Origin: CAWFPR01 sp963817635
GTDB taxonomy: Bacteria; Acidobacteriota; Vicinamibacteria; Vicinamibacterales; 2-12-FULL-66-21
Length of the DNA stretch: 64,000 nucleotides
Direction of reading: 5' to 3'
Assembly (NCBI GenBank): GCA_963817635.1
Contig: CAWFPR010000028.1
Location: forward strand, 62,001 to 126,000
Shown here: positions 1 to 9,279 of the stretch, piece after piece
How the letters are laid out: every line of letters starts with the position of its first letter
Position numbering within the stretch: position 1 is the stretch's first letter
Notes under the pieces: generated by a model
What the model was told of the DNA's origin: nothing
What the model saw: only the letters and a program-made list of their open reading frames with translations
Database searches by the model: none
Made by a program: the position numbers and the translations under genes

Positions 1-1
1 G

Positions 2-208
2 GCGATCTGGGGCTCACCGATGGTCATCGACGGCAAGGTCTACCTCGGCGACGAGGACGGGGACGTCACGGTGCTCGCGGCCGACCGGACGCTGAAGGTG
101 ATCGCCGAGAGCAACATGGGCAGCTCCGTCTATTCGACCCCCGTGCCCGCCAACGGCACGCTGTTCATCGTCAACCGGAACGAACTGTTCGCGCTTGCGG
201 ACAAATAG
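2..208 (+). CDS. PQQ-like beta-propeller protein, C-terminal fragment
   Basis: The gene enters from the left edge of the window, so only its last 68 residues are visible. They show typical blades of a PQQ/BamB-type beta-propeller (VYLGDEDGDVTVL, then LFIVNRNELFALA) and stop at 206-208. The reading frame is open back to base 2, so the ATG at 20 is internal and not the start. A second, complete propeller gene follows 51 bases later on the same strand, so the two may be co-transcribed. The ligand is unknown; proteins of this class are normally exported. Confidence 0.8.
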   Translation, partial: AIWGSPMVIDGKVYLGDEDGDVTVLAADRTLKVIAESNMGSSVYSTPVPANGTLFIVNRNELFALADK

Positions 209-259
209 CGCCGCACTCGGCTCGCGCGAACGAGCCGGCAGGCGACCGTGCGCCCAGTC

Positions 260-1369
260 ATGAAACGATTCGTGTTTTCTGCCGCCGCCGCGCTGCTGGC
301 GTTCGTCAGCGTCTCGGCGCAGGCGCCGGCGGATCGCTGGGTGCAGTTCCGCGGATCGGCGACCCTGAAGGGCACGACCGCGGCGACGCTGCCGCCAACG
401 CTGCAGGTGCGGTGGACCTACGACGCCGGCGACGCGATCGAGTCGTCCGCGGCGATTGCCGACGGCGTAGTGTACGTGGGCTCGGGCAACGGCGAACTCC
501 ACGCCATCAACCTGGCCGACGGCACGCTGAAGTGGAAGTACAGGGCGTCACCGGACGGCATCGGCGAATCGTCTCCCGCGATTGCCGGCGGGCTGGTGTA
601 CGTCGGCGACCTGGCCGGCGTCGTCCACGCGGTGGATGCCGCGACCGGCAAGGCGGTCTGGACCTTCACGACCGGCGCCGAAGTCAAGTCGTCGCCCGTC
701 GTCGTGGGCGACCGGGTGCTGGTCGGATCCTACGACACGAACCTCTACGCGCTCGGCGCCAGAGACGGCAAGCTTGTCTGGAAGGTGCAGACCAAAGGCT
801 ACGTCCACGCGACGCCGGCGGTGGCCGACGGCGTGGCCTACGTGACGGGGTGTGACGAAATCCTGCACGCGATTCGCGTGGCGGACGGCAAGGAGATCTT
901 CGGGCTGTCGTCGGGCGCCTACACGGGCGCGTCGCCAGCGATTCTCGACGGGAAGGCGTACTACGGGACGTACGAGAACGAAGTGCTCGGCGTCGACCTG
1001 AAGACGCACCGCATCCTCTGGACCTACAAGCACCCGACGCGCAATTTCCCGTTCTACTCGTCCGCGGCGCTCGCCGACGGGCGCGTGTACGTCGGCGGAC
1101 GCGACAAGATGGTGCACGCCATCGACGCGCGGACCGGCAAGGCGGCGTGGACTTTCATGACGCGCGCCAGGGTCGATTCATCTCCGGCGCTTGCCGGGGG
1201 GCGGCTCTACGTCGGATCGAACGACGGCAAGCTGTACGTGCTCGACACCGCCACCGGCAAGAGCGTGCAGGAGTTCGAAGCCGGCGGTCCAATCAACACG
1301 TCGCCCGCCATCGCCGCGGGCCGCCTGGTCTTCGGGACGGTGGACGGCAAGCTGTTCTGTCTCGGGTAG
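260..1369 (+). CDS. secreted PQQ-like beta-propeller repeat protein
   Basis: This 369-residue protein has an N-terminal signal peptide (MKRFVFSAAAALLAF, cleavage near VSAQA). Seven or so repeated blades follow, each carrying a variant of 'GxVYVGSxDGxLYALDAxTGKxxW'. That is the fold of BamB and of PQQ dehydrogenase propellers. No catalytic dehydrogenase residues or haem motif are evident, so a binding or scaffolding role in the periplasm is more likely than oxidation. I chose ATG 260 over the in-frame GTG at 248 because it places the basic residue directly before the hydrophobic core. It lies just downstream of another propeller fragment. Confidence 0.85.
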   Translation: MKRFVFSAAAALLAFVSVSAQAPADRWVQFRGSATLKGTTAATLPPTLQVRWTYDAGDAIESSAAIADGVVYVGSGNGELHAINLADGTLKWKYRASPDGIGESSPAIAGGLVYVGDLAGVVHAVDAATGKAVWTFTTGAEVKSSPVVVGDRVLVGSYDTNLYALGARDGKLVWKVQTKGYVHATPAVADGVAYVTGCDEILHAIRVADGKEIFGLSSGAYTGASPAILDGKAYYGTYENEVLGVDLKTHRILWTYKHPTRNFPFYSSAALADGRVYVGGRDKMVHAIDARTGKAAWTFMTRARVDSSPALAGGRLYVGSNDGKLYVLDTATGKSVQEFEAGGPINTSPAIAAGRLVFGTVDGKLFCLG

Positions 1370-1418
1370 AATTGCCCTGGGTCGGTCCCTGACGGCCGAC
1401 ACTCGTGAGGGAGATTCC

Positions 1419-2480
1419 ATGTCCAAGTTCGCTGTCTTCTGCCTGGTCGTGCTCGGACTCTCCGCCTGCACCGCTGAAGCGCCATCGAATCCTCCGCCGT
1501 CGGAGGCGCAACCGGTCTACAAGCCGGCGTACCTCGACTACCGGGGCAAGCCGGACGCGCTGGCCGGCGGGGTCCGCATGATCCCGATCACGACTCCCGC
1601 CGGGTCCTTCAAGGTGTGGACCAAGCGCATCGGGAACAACCCGCGGATCAAAGTGCTGCTGCTTCACGGCGGGCCGGGCGTCACGCACGAGTACTTCGAG
1701 GCGTTCGACAGCTACCTGCCGCTCGAGGGCATCGAGTACTACTACTACGACCAGCTCGGGTCGTACTACAGCGACCAGCCCGAGATGTCGGACGCGATGC
1801 TCGCGCTGCCGCGCTTCGTGGACGAAGTCGAACAGGTGCGGCAGGCGCTGGGACTGGACAAGGACAACTTCTACCTGCTCGGCCAGTCCTGGGGCGGCCT
1901 GCTCGCCATCGAATACGCGCTGAAGCATCAGGACCATCTGAAGGGGCTCATCATCTCGAACATGATGGCGAGCATCCCGCAGTACAACGACTACGCCGCG
2001 AAGGTGCTGATGCCGGCCATGGATCAGAAGGTGCTGGCCGAGATAAGGAAGCTCGAGGCTGCCGGCAAGTACGAGGACCCGCACTACATGGAACTGCTCG
2101 TTCCAAACTTCTACGAGCAGCACATCCTGCGCATGCCGGCGGACCAGTGGCCCGACCCGGTGAACCGCGCGTTCAAGCACATGAACCCGAAGGTGTACGT
2201 CACGATGCAGGGCCCGAGCGAACTCGGCGCAAGCGGCAAGCTGGCGAACTGGGATCGCACCGCGGACCTGAAGAACATCACCGTGCCGACGCTGACGATC
2301 GGCGCGCAGTACGACACGATGGATCCGAAGCACATGGAGTGGATGGCGCAGCAGATGCCGAAGGGGCACTACCTGTATTGCCCGAACGGCAGCCACCTGG
2401 CGAACTACGACGATCAGCAGACCTACATGACCGGCCTCGTGAAGTTCATCAAGGACGTGGACAGCGGCGCGATCCGGTAG
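1419..2480 (+). CDS. alpha/beta hydrolase, proline iminopeptidase (S33) family lipoprotein
   Basis: 353 residues. The N-terminus is a lipoprotein signal with lipobox LSAC (Cys about residue 16), so the enzyme is probably tethered to a membrane. The oxyanion motif HGGPG lies near residue 80 and the nucleophile elbow GQSWGG near 155. A late Asp (QYDTMDP) and His (NGSHLAN) complete the S33 triad. S33 iminopeptidases remove N-terminal proline or related residues from peptides. AGGGAG upstream of ATG 1419 supports this start; a longer open frame upstream overlaps the propeller gene and is not coding. Confidence 0.88.
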   Translation: MSKFAVFCLVVLGLSACTAEAPSNPPPSEAQPVYKPAYLDYRGKPDALAGGVRMIPITTPAGSFKVWTKRIGNNPRIKVLLLHGGPGVTHEYFEAFDSYLPLEGIEYYYYDQLGSYYSDQPEMSDAMLALPRFVDEVEQVRQALGLDKDNFYLLGQSWGGLLAIEYALKHQDHLKGLIISNMMASIPQYNDYAAKVLMPAMDQKVLAEIRKLEAAGKYEDPHYMELLVPNFYEQHILRMPADQWPDPVNRAFKHMNPKVYVTMQGPSELGASGKLANWDRTADLKNITVPTLTIGAQYDTMDPKHMEWMAQQMPKGHYLYCPNGSHLANYDDQQTYMTGLVKFIKDVDSGAIR

Positions 2481-2529
2481 CCGAATATCTCCAGGCTCGT
2501 TACCGTTGTCGTCCACTGATGGCCCGAAT

Positions 2530-2554
2530 CACGCGGATCCCTGGAATCCGCGTG
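2530..2554. terminator. perfect 9-bp stem-loop after the S33 hydrolase gene
   Basis: Arms at 2530-2538 (cacgcggat) and 2546-2554 (atccgcgtg) pair perfectly around a 7-base loop. It sits 50 bases after the hydrolase stop and 30 bases before OsmC. There is no following T-run, so rho-independent termination is only possible. The arm word resembles the 'atccgcg/atccgtg' words of the arrays near 31.5 and 59.9 kb. Confidence 0.4.
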
Positions 2555-2585
2555 CCCGTGTCGCCGGCGGAGTTATCATCGGAGG

Positions 2586-3023
2586 ATGCAGGACTTTCCT
2601 CATCTCTATTCTGTGACTGCGGCGGGCGGCCCGGACGGCGACACGATCCTCGAGGGTGCGGCGCTTCCGCCCATCATGTCGGCTCCGCCGACGCAGTTCG
2701 GCGGACCTGGCGATCGGTGGTCGCCGGAGATGCTGCTCGTGGCGGCCGTCGCCGACTGTTTCATCCTCTCGTTCCGCGCGATCGCGAAAGCGACAAAACT
2801 GCCGTGGGACGGGCTCGAATGCGCGGTGTCGGGGACGCTGGACCGCGTCGAGAAGGTGACCCAGTTCACCGGGTTTCAGGTCCGCGCGACGCTGCGGGTC
2901 CCGCCGGGTACGGACGAGGCGAAGGCTCGCGCCGCCATGGTGCGCGCCGAGCAGATCTGCCTCATCACGAACTCGCTGAAGGGAGAGGCGCACCTGGAGG
3001 CGATCGTGGAGGTCTCGGCCTAG
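2586..3023 (+). CDS. OsmC family peroxiredoxin-like protein
   Basis: This 145-residue protein has the OsmC/Ohr layout. An N-terminal strand-rich part (PTQFGGPGDRWSPEMLL) leads into a central helix with the first reactive cysteine (AAVADCFIL, about residue 58). The second cysteine follows late (AEQICLITNSL, about residue 127). OsmC proteins use this Cys pair to reduce organic hydroperoxides in the cytoplasm. Length and Cys spacing fit the family. The gene stands alone and converges on the AI-2E transporter gene 21 bases away. Confidence 0.9.
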   Translation: MQDFPHLYSVTAAGGPDGDTILEGAALPPIMSAPPTQFGGPGDRWSPEMLLVAAVADCFILSFRAIAKATKLPWDGLECAVSGTLDRVEKVTQFTGFQVRATLRVPPGTDEAKARAAMVRAEQICLITNSLKGEAHLEAIVEVSA

Positions 3024-3044
3024 CCGGGGGATCCGCGCCGCGCT

Positions 3045-4127
3045 CTACCTTTCCCTGCCAGACGAACCTTGCTCCTGCCGCACCGCTGGCTCCGTCGACG
3101 TTCCGGATGGCGGCCGATGTGCCTGGCGCACCATCTCGACGAGGGCCAGCGTGATCGCCACGACGACCGGACCGAGCACGAGACCCAGGACGCCGAACAA
3201 CTGGAGACCGCCAAGCACGGCGAAGAAGATCAGCAGCGGGTGCAGGCGCGCGCGTTTGCCCACGAGACGCGGCGACAGAAAGTTGTCGATCGTGCCGATG
3301 ACCATCATGCCCCAGCCGACGAGCACCGCCGCCCTCACGAACGATCCGGCAAGCGCGAGGTACACCGCCGCCGGAGCCCAGACGAGGAATGAACCCGCGA
3401 ACGGGATCATCGACAGGAAGAACATCACGACACCCCAGAGGAGTGGCGACGGCAGCCCAAGCGCCCAGAAAATGATGGTGCCGAGCGTGCCCTGGATGAG
3501 CGCGATCACCATCACCCCGTACACCGTGGCACCGATCACGTCACGCGTACGGGCGGCGATCTCGCTCGTCTGCACCCGTTCGAGCGGCAGCATTTCCGAG
3601 AGCGCGTAGCCCAGCCGGTCGCCGTCCCGGAACAGGTAGAACATCGTGAAGACGACGAGTCCCGTCTGGACGATGGCCCCGACGACGCCGCCAACCACCA
3701 CGAGCGTGCTGCTCGCGAGCATGGCGCCCCAGGCCTGCATGCGGGACGAGATGAACTGCTGCGCCGCGGCCCGGTCGACGTGCACGTACTGGTCGACATG
3801 ACTGAAAAGCCAGTGCATCGCGGGGGAGGAGTCGGACAACAGGTTCGGCGCGCTGTTGAGCCGCGTCGCCACGCCGCTCAACTCCCGGACGACCGCCACC
3901 GTGAGCGACGTGACCGGCAACAGGATGAGGACAATCACGAGCACGGTCGAGGCCGCGGCGGCCGACGAACGCCCGTGCAGGCGCGCAACGATCCGCCGGT
4001 GCATCGGATAGAAAACGACTGTCAGCACCGTCGCCCACAGCAGCACGTTCAGGAATGGCTGGAGCATCAGCCAGCAGACGTACAGCGCTGCGACAAGGAC
4101 GACCAGGAGGGCGACGAACCCGGCCAT
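3045..4127 (-). CDS. AI-2E family transporter
   Basis: 360 residues, almost entirely hydrophobic, with about seven to eight membrane segments. It has the AI-2E/YdiK family layout: two N-terminal helices, a long soluble loop, then a C-terminal membrane block rich in GxxxG (GVVMFFLSMIPFAG). Members export autoinducer-2 or act as Na+/H+ antiporters; the substrate cannot be read from the sequence. Its start lies 2 bases after the stop of the M20 peptidase gene, so the two form an operon with the peptidase first. Confidence 0.87.
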   Translation of the reverse strand: MAGFVALLVVLVAALYVCWLMLQPFLNVLLWATVLTVVFYPMHRRIVARLHGRSSAAAASTVLVIVLILLPVTSLTVAVVRELSGVATRLNSAPNLLSDSSPAMHWLFSHVDQYVHVDRAAAQQFISSRMQAWGAMLASSTLVVVGGVVGAIVQTGLVVFTMFYLFRDGDRLGYALSEMLPLERVQTSEIAARTRDVIGATVYGVMVIALIQGTLGTIIFWALGLPSPLLWGVVMFFLSMIPFAGSFLVWAPAAVYLALAGSFVRAAVLVGWGMMVIGTIDNFLSPRLVGKRARLHPLLIFFAVLGGLQLFGVLGLVLGPVVVAITLALVEMVRQAHRPPSGTSTEPAVRQEQGSSGRER

Positions 4128-4129
4128 GG

Positions 4130-5470
4130 CTATCGGGCCCCGGCGGTTTCCTTCAGCGCCTCGAACAGGATCCGGATCGCCGGCCCGACCGAGTCAACCG
4201 GCAGGTACTCGGCGTCGCCGTGCATCGACATCACGGCCTCGGCCGGCACCACGACCGGCGTGAATCCGTAGCTCTTCACGCCTCGCGGGCGGAATGCATT
4301 CGAGTCGGTGCCGTACGGCACGACCATCGGCGTCACGATCGCGGACGGATAGGCGCGCTTCACCGCCGCCTCGAGGGCCTTGTAAAACGTCGAATCCTGG
4401 GTGGTCACGACCGGGTCCTCGCCCTCGTTGATGATCTCGATCGCGATTTCAGGATCCGCGAGGCGCCGCCGGATCTCGGCGAGCCACTGATCCTTTGTCG
4501 TTCCCGGCAGGACGCGGCAGTCCAGCGTGGCCTCTGCGACCGAGGGGATCACGTTCACCTTCGGCGGATCGCCGACGCCTGACCGCAGGCTCGTAATCGA
4601 GATCGTCGAGTGCTGGATCGCGTTGTTGAACTTGTTGGCCGCCAGCGTCCCGACACGCGACTTCATCGTCTCGATGACGGGGAACGGGGAGGTCGGCATC
4701 GGCTCGCTCAGCAGGTGCGCGAGCGCGCGGACCAGGTGGTCGTTGGGGTTCTTCTCGTGCGGCTGCGACCCGTGCCCCGCCACGCCTTCGGCGCGCAGCT
4801 TCAGCCACATGATCTTCTTCTCCGCCACCGAAATGCCGAACACCAGCTTCCCGGGAGCAAACAGGTCGCGGCTCCCGAAACCGCCTTCGTCCAGGATGTA
4901 CTCCGGATCGATCTCGGCGTAGTGATTTTCCCGCATCCACTGCGCGCCCATCGCCCCGCCGATCTCCTCGTCGGGCGACGCCATCAGGATGACGTCCCGG
5001 TCGAGCGCGACGTGCTGCCGCTTGAGCGAGAGGAACGCCATCAACTGGACGACGCCCAGCCCTTTCATGTCGATCGTGCCGCGGCCCCAGATTTTGCCGT
5101 CGGAAATCTCGCCGCCAAACGGATCGTGCTGCCATCGCGACGGATCGGTGGGCACCACGTCCATGTGATGCATCAGCAGGATCGGCTTGGCGGTTCCCGT
5201 ACCCTTCAGCCGCGCCAGGACGATGGAGCGACCAGGACCTGATTCGAATCGCTTCGCCGGGATGCCCTCACGCGCGAAGATGTCCATGAGGAAGTCGGCG
5301 GCCTTCGTGACGTCGCCCGGCGGGTTCGACGTGTTGATGCGGACGTACGCCTGGATGGTCTTGACAGCCTCAGCCTGGATGGCATCCCAGTCCGGCTGCT
5401 GGGCCGAGGCGGACACCGGGAGGACGAGGCCGAGAACAACAGCGGCGACGGTGAGTGGTAGCTTCTGCAC
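4130..5470 (-). CDS. secreted M20/M28-type zinc peptidase
   Basis: 446 residues beginning with a signal peptide (LTVAAVVLGLVLPVSASAQ). The M20 metal-binding set is present in order: HHMDVVP (His, Asp), GRGTIDMKG (bridging Asp), DEEIGG (general base and ligand Glu), then a dimerisation domain, and SMHGDAE near the C-terminus (His). Members are carboxypeptidases or aminoacylases that hydrolyse peptide or acyl-amino-acid bonds; here the enzyme acts outside the cytoplasm. I chose the GTG start at 5470 because the in-frame ATG at 5497 adds nine residues ahead of the signal core. It is followed directly by the AI-2E transporter gene. Confidence 0.87.
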   Translation of the reverse strand: MQKLPLTVAAVVLGLVLPVSASAQQPDWDAIQAEAVKTIQAYVRINTSNPPGDVTKAADFLMDIFAREGIPAKRFESGPGRSIVLARLKGTGTAKPILLMHHMDVVPTDPSRWQHDPFGGEISDGKIWGRGTIDMKGLGVVQLMAFLSLKRQHVALDRDVILMASPDEEIGGAMGAQWMRENHYAEIDPEYILDEGGFGSRDLFAPGKLVFGISVAEKKIMWLKLRAEGVAGHGSQPHEKNPNDHLVRALAHLLSEPMPTSPFPVIETMKSRVGTLAANKFNNAIQHSTISITSLRSGVGDPPKVNVIPSVAEATLDCRVLPGTTKDQWLAEIRRRLADPEIAIEIINEGEDPVVTTQDSTFYKALEAAVKRAYPSAIVTPMVVPYGTDSNAFRPRGVKSYGFTPVVVPAEAVMSMHGDAEYLPVDSVGPAIRILFEALKETAGAR

Positions 5471-5499
5471 GCGCCATGTTACAACCGTCCGCCCCATCC

Positions 5500-6035
5500 G
5501 CGCGACCGCCGTTCGACAGCAGCTATCGCCCGATCGCAGTTCGACAGCCGGCCGTCGCTGTCCGCATGCCCGAATGCGCGCGATAGGCCAGGCCCACCCT
5601 CCCGTTCTCCGTCGCTCCTGTGAGGCCGATCCGATCGCAGTTCGACCGCAACCATGGCCCGATCGCAGCTCGACAGCCGGCTGCCGCCCGCTCCGGCGCG
5701 GTCGCCGACCATCAGCCCGGAACCACCCTCGGTTCCTCCGTCTCTCCGTCCCTCCCGTGAGGCCGATCCGATCGCAGCTCGACAGCCGGCTGCCGCCCGC
5801 TCCGGCGCAGTCGCCGACTATCAGCCCGGAACCACCCTCGGTTCCTCCGTCTCTCCGTCCCTCCCGTGAGGCCGATCCGATCGCAGCTCGACAGCCGGCT
5901 GCCGCCCGCTCCGGCGCAGTCGCCGACTATCAGCCCGGAACCACCCTCGGTTCCTCCGTCTCTCCGTCCCTCCTGTGAAGCCGATCCGATCGCAGTTCGA
6001 CAGTAGCTGTCGCCCGTCCGACAGCCGACCGCCGC
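5500..6035. repeat. 109-bp tandem repeat array
   Basis: The word gatcgcag recurs at 5532, 5633, 5661, 5770, 5879 and 5988. The last four are exactly 109 bases apart, giving three almost identical full units with degenerate partial units to their left. Each unit contains a 'ctccgtctctccgtccctcc' stretch followed by 'gtgaggcc' and a 'cgacagccggctgccgcccg' stretch. The same ctccgt/gtgaggcc core occurs in the array at 8.57-9.17 kb. The open frames on both strands here are translations of the repeat and are not genes. Confidence 0.9.
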
Positions 6036-6041
6036 CCCTCT

Positions 6042-7382
6042 CTAATCGAGCAGCTCTTTCCTGGGCTCCGGCAGCCAGAAGCTGCTGATGAACCCGCCCA
6101 AATAAACGACGAGGGCGACGACCGCCGCCGCATAGGCGAGCTGGCGTGGGGCAAATCCTCCCGGCATCGAACTCGCCAGTCGCGGCGTCACCCAGGCCGC
6201 GAACGTGCCGATCATCCGGCCGCCGACGTTCGCGGCAAAGCTCTCGCCCGTTCCCCGGAGGTAGGTGGGATAGACCCGCGGCAGGTAGTTCCCCCAGAAA
6301 CTGAACTGCGACACGGTAAAGAAACCGGCCAGGAAGATGCCCCACTTCGCCCAGCTCAGACTGAGATCCGCGGCGAACAGGAACACGATCGGAACGACGA
6401 TCAGCCCGGGGACCTGAAACACCCACAGCAGGCGCCGTCGTCCGACGATCCGCACCGCGAGCACCGCGAGCACGATTCGGCCGAGCAGACCGCCGAATTC
6501 CTGAAACGACTGCACCGCCGCAACCGCCACCTGCTGCGCGGGCCGCGCGAGGGTCCGGACTTCCTCGATGCCGGGCACAATTCGCGGCATGTGCTGGATG
6601 GCTCCGAAGGCCGCGCCAAAACTGCACGCGAACATGATTGTCGTGACGATGGTCGTTTTGCGGAACGCCGGGGCGAACAGCTCCGCGACGCTCGGCCGCT
6701 TGAGCGTACCGGCCTGCTTCTTCTCCTTCCAGATGGGCGATTCCGGGAGGAATGGACGGATGAAGATCAGCGGCAACGCCGGAATCACACCCGACATCAG
6801 CGTGTAGCGCCAGGCCGTATGCGAGCCGTGAATCGCCGGGAGGTGCGGCGCGTACGTCACCACCAGGTAGTACACGCCGGTGACCATGATGCCGCCAATC
6901 GACCCGAAGGCCTGCGTGTAGCCCAGGACGCGCTCGCGCTGCCTGGAATCCTGGAACAACTCGGCGAGCCAGGCCGTCGCGGCGACGAACTCCACGCACA
7001 CGCCCACGAAGGTCGCGCAGCGGAAGAGCAGCAGCCAGTAGATGCTCGTGGCATATCCCGACGCGAAGGCCGAGAACGCATAGAGCAGGATGCTCCACGT
7101 CAGGATCCGGCGCCGCCCGAACCGGTCCGTGAGGTAGCCGCCGAGCAGCCCGAACACACCGCCAAAGACCGCCGGCACGAAGAACAGCATACCGACCCAG
7201 TCGTTGAACGCCGGGCTGCCGGGCACGGCGTGCACCAGTTCGCCAAGTGCCGGGCCCACGATGAGCGGGAGCATCAGCAGCTCGTAGGTGTCGAAGGCGA
7301 AGCCAATCGCCGCGATGGCGCAGATGAGCCATTGCGTCAGGGACAGGCTGCGGGACGGACCGGGCGAAGGCGTCGGCATCAT
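6042..7382 (-). CDS. MFS transporter (sugar/aromatic-acid type)
   Basis: 446 residues with 12 predicted membrane helices. MFS motif A is visible in the loop between helices 2 and 3 (GGYLTDRFGRRRI). The central cytoplasmic loop between helices 6 and 7 contains PESPIWKEKK, resembling the PESP motif of sugar and aromatic-acid porters. The two in-frame ATGs at 7382 and 7379 give the start; the longer frame reaching 7592 runs antisense through the neighbouring gene. It is transcribed divergently from an iron-dependent alcohol dehydrogenase with only 23 bases between, so a shared regulatory region and related function are plausible. Confidence 0.87.
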   Translation of the reverse strand: MMPTPSPGPSRSLSLTQWLICAIAAIGFAFDTYELLMLPLIVGPALGELVHAVPGSPAFNDWVGMLFFVPAVFGGVFGLLGGYLTDRFGRRRILTWSILLYAFSAFASGYATSIYWLLLFRCATFVGVCVEFVAATAWLAELFQDSRQRERVLGYTQAFGSIGGIMVTGVYYLVVTYAPHLPAIHGSHTAWRYTLMSGVIPALPLIFIRPFLPESPIWKEKKQAGTLKRPSVAELFAPAFRKTTIVTTIMFACSFGAAFGAIQHMPRIVPGIEEVRTLARPAQQVAVAAVQSFQEFGGLLGRIVLAVLAVRIVGRRRLLWVFQVPGLIVVPIVFLFAADLSLSWAKWGIFLAGFFTVSQFSFWGNYLPRVYPTYLRGTGESFAANVGGRMIGTFAAWVTPRLASSMPGGFAPRQLAYAAAVVALVVYLGGFISSFWLPEPRKELLD

Positions 7383-7405
7383 GGGGTGGTAGAGTTTACT
7401 GCAGG

Positions 7406-8548
7406 ATGGTTCCCTTCGATTTCCAACCTCGCGTTCGCATTGTCTTCGGCCACGGGACCCTCCAGCGGCTCGGGCCGCTGGCGCGCGAGATCGGATTCCA
7501 TCGCACGCTCCTCGTGGCGGACCCGGGTGTGGTCGACGCGGGACATGCTGAACGAGCGCTGCGCGTGCTCGAGGCCGCCGGAATCGAGACAACCATCTAC
7601 AGCGACTTCGGCGTCAACCCCGACAGCGCCATGATCGACGCCGGATGCCGCTTTGCCGCTCCGCTCCACCTGGACTCCATCATCGGACTGGGCGGCGGCA
7701 GCTCGCTGGATGCAGCCAAGGGGATCAACTTCCTGCTCACCAACGGTGGTCACATCGCGGACTATCGGGGCTACGGCAAGGCCGCGGCTCCCCTGCTCCC
7801 GATGATCGGCGTGCCGACGACCGCCGGCACCGGAAGCGAGGCGCAGAGCTACGCCGTCATTTCCGATGCCGCGACGCACATGAAGATGGCGTGCGGCGAT
7901 CCGTCCGCGGCGGTGCGCATCGCGCTGCTCGATCCCGAACTGTCGATGACGGCGCCGCGCCATGTCGCGGCCATGGCCGGCTTCGACGCGATCGCGCACG
8001 CCGTCGAGACTGCCGTCACCGTTCGCCGGACGCCGATGTCCGACACCTTCTCGCTCCAGGCCTGGCGGTTGCTGAACGACGCGTTCGAGCGCGTTCTGCA
8101 GACGCCGGCCGACCCGGACGCGCATTCCGCGATGCAGCTCGGTTCGCACTTCGCCGGCATGGCGATCGAGCAGTCCATGCTCGGCGCCGCCCATGCGTGC
8201 GCGAATCCGCTGACTGCACGTTTCGACATGGCGCATGGCCAGGCGCTCGCCATCCTCCTCCCGCACGTTGTCCGGTGGAATGGGCTGGTGGCGCTCGACC
8301 GGTATCAGACGCTCCTTGGAGCTCCGCGCAGGCGCGCGCGAGACGAGGGCGCGGCGGAAGCGCTCGCCCACAGGCTCGAAGATCTCGCTCGCGCGGGCGG
8401 ACTGGCGCAGTCACTGTCCGACACCGGCGTAGAAGCCGCCGACCTGGCCGACCTGGCCGACGAGGCTGCCCAGCAGTGGACCGGCACGTTCAACCCGCGC
8501 CCGTTCGATGCCGCGGGTGCGATGGAAATCTATAGAGCGGCGATGTGA
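7406..8548 (+). CDS. iron-containing alcohol dehydrogenase
   Basis: 380 residues of the group III (iron) alcohol dehydrogenase family. The nucleotide-binding motif GGGSSLDAAK is near residue 95, followed by GVPTTAGTGSE. Metal ligands are in the expected order: DAIAHAVE (Asp, His), GAAHACAN and FDMAHGQ. Enzymes of this family interconvert alcohols, or hydroxy- and nitro-compounds, with aldehydes using NAD(P)H. The divergent MFS transporter suggests uptake plus oxidation of one substrate, but this is inference. Confidence 0.9.
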   Translation: MVPFDFQPRVRIVFGHGTLQRLGPLAREIGFHRTLLVADPGVVDAGHAERALRVLEAAGIETTIYSDFGVNPDSAMIDAGCRFAAPLHLDSIIGLGGGSSLDAAKGINFLLTNGGHIADYRGYGKAAAPLLPMIGVPTTAGTGSEAQSYAVISDAATHMKMACGDPSAAVRIALLDPELSMTAPRHVAAMAGFDAIAHAVETAVTVRRTPMSDTFSLQAWRLLNDAFERVLQTPADPDAHSAMQLGSHFAGMAIEQSMLGAAHACANPLTARFDMAHGQALAILLPHVVRWNGLVALDRYQTLLGAPRRRARDEGAAEALAHRLEDLARAGGLAQSLSDTGVEAADLADLADEAAQQWTGTFNPRPFDAAGAMEIYRAAM

Positions 8549-8569
8549 TCTGAATCAGCGGCAGCCGCC

Positions 8570-9165
8570 GTGGCCTCAAAGGAGTAACGGAGAGACGGAG
8601 GCACGGAGGGTGGGTTCGTGCTGGCTTCGGCAACGCGGCAGGCGCGGGCGACAGCTGCGTGTGGCCTCACAGGAGTTACGGAGGGACGGAGCCACGGAGG
8701 TGGGATCCTGCTGGCTTCGGCAACCCGGCACGCCCGGGCGACAGCTGCGTGTGGCCTCAAAGGAGAAACGGAGCCACGGAGGTGGGATCTTGCTGGCTTC
8801 GGCAACCCGGCACGCCCGGGCGACAGCTGCGGAATCGTCAGCCGCGGAAAACACGCCACGTCGGACCGCCGTCAGCTCGACAACCTCCGTGCCTCCGTTT
8901 CTCCGTAACTCCTGTGAGGCTACACGCGGCTGTCGCCCGGAAGAACTCGCCGGCTGTCGCCCGGGCCCGCCGCGGTGCCGAAGCCTCCACGAACCCACCC
9001 TCCGTGTCTCCGTCCCTCCCTGACTCCTGTGAGGCCACACGCGGCTGTCGCCCGGAAGAACCCGGCTGTCGCCCGGGCCTGCCGAGTTGCCGAAACCAGC
9101 ACGAACCCACCTCCGTGTCTCCGTAACTCCTGTGAGGCCACAAGCGGCTGTCGGCCGGAAGAGCG
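8570..9165. repeat. mirrored repeat array, about 80-115 bp units
   Basis: The left half (8572-8830) has three direct units that start with ggcctca at 8572, 8663 and 8753 and run through 'aggagttacggagggacgg', then 'tggcttcggcaac' and 'gggcgacagctgc'. The right half (8890-9165) carries the same words reverse-complemented: gtgaggc at 8914, 9029 and 9132, ctccgt runs before it, and 'gcggctgtcgcccgg' after it. A unique stretch of about 60 bases separates the halves. The whole is an imperfect inverted repeat of some 600 bases, starting 24 bases after the alcohol dehydrogenase stop. I see no real gene in this 731-base gap. Confidence 0.88.
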
Positions 9166-9279
9166 GACGCGCCGCGCTGCGTCGAATCACACTGCACTTT
9201 CCATCGCGAATGGCCCGGGGTAAACTCTCGCGGCGCCGCCGGGCGGCGTCCGGCGGAGCTGACACACGAAGGAGCATTC

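Noticed and set aside
5187..5978. 263-codon plus-strand frame
   Set aside because: It is antisense to the M20 peptidase and then translates the 109-bp repeat.
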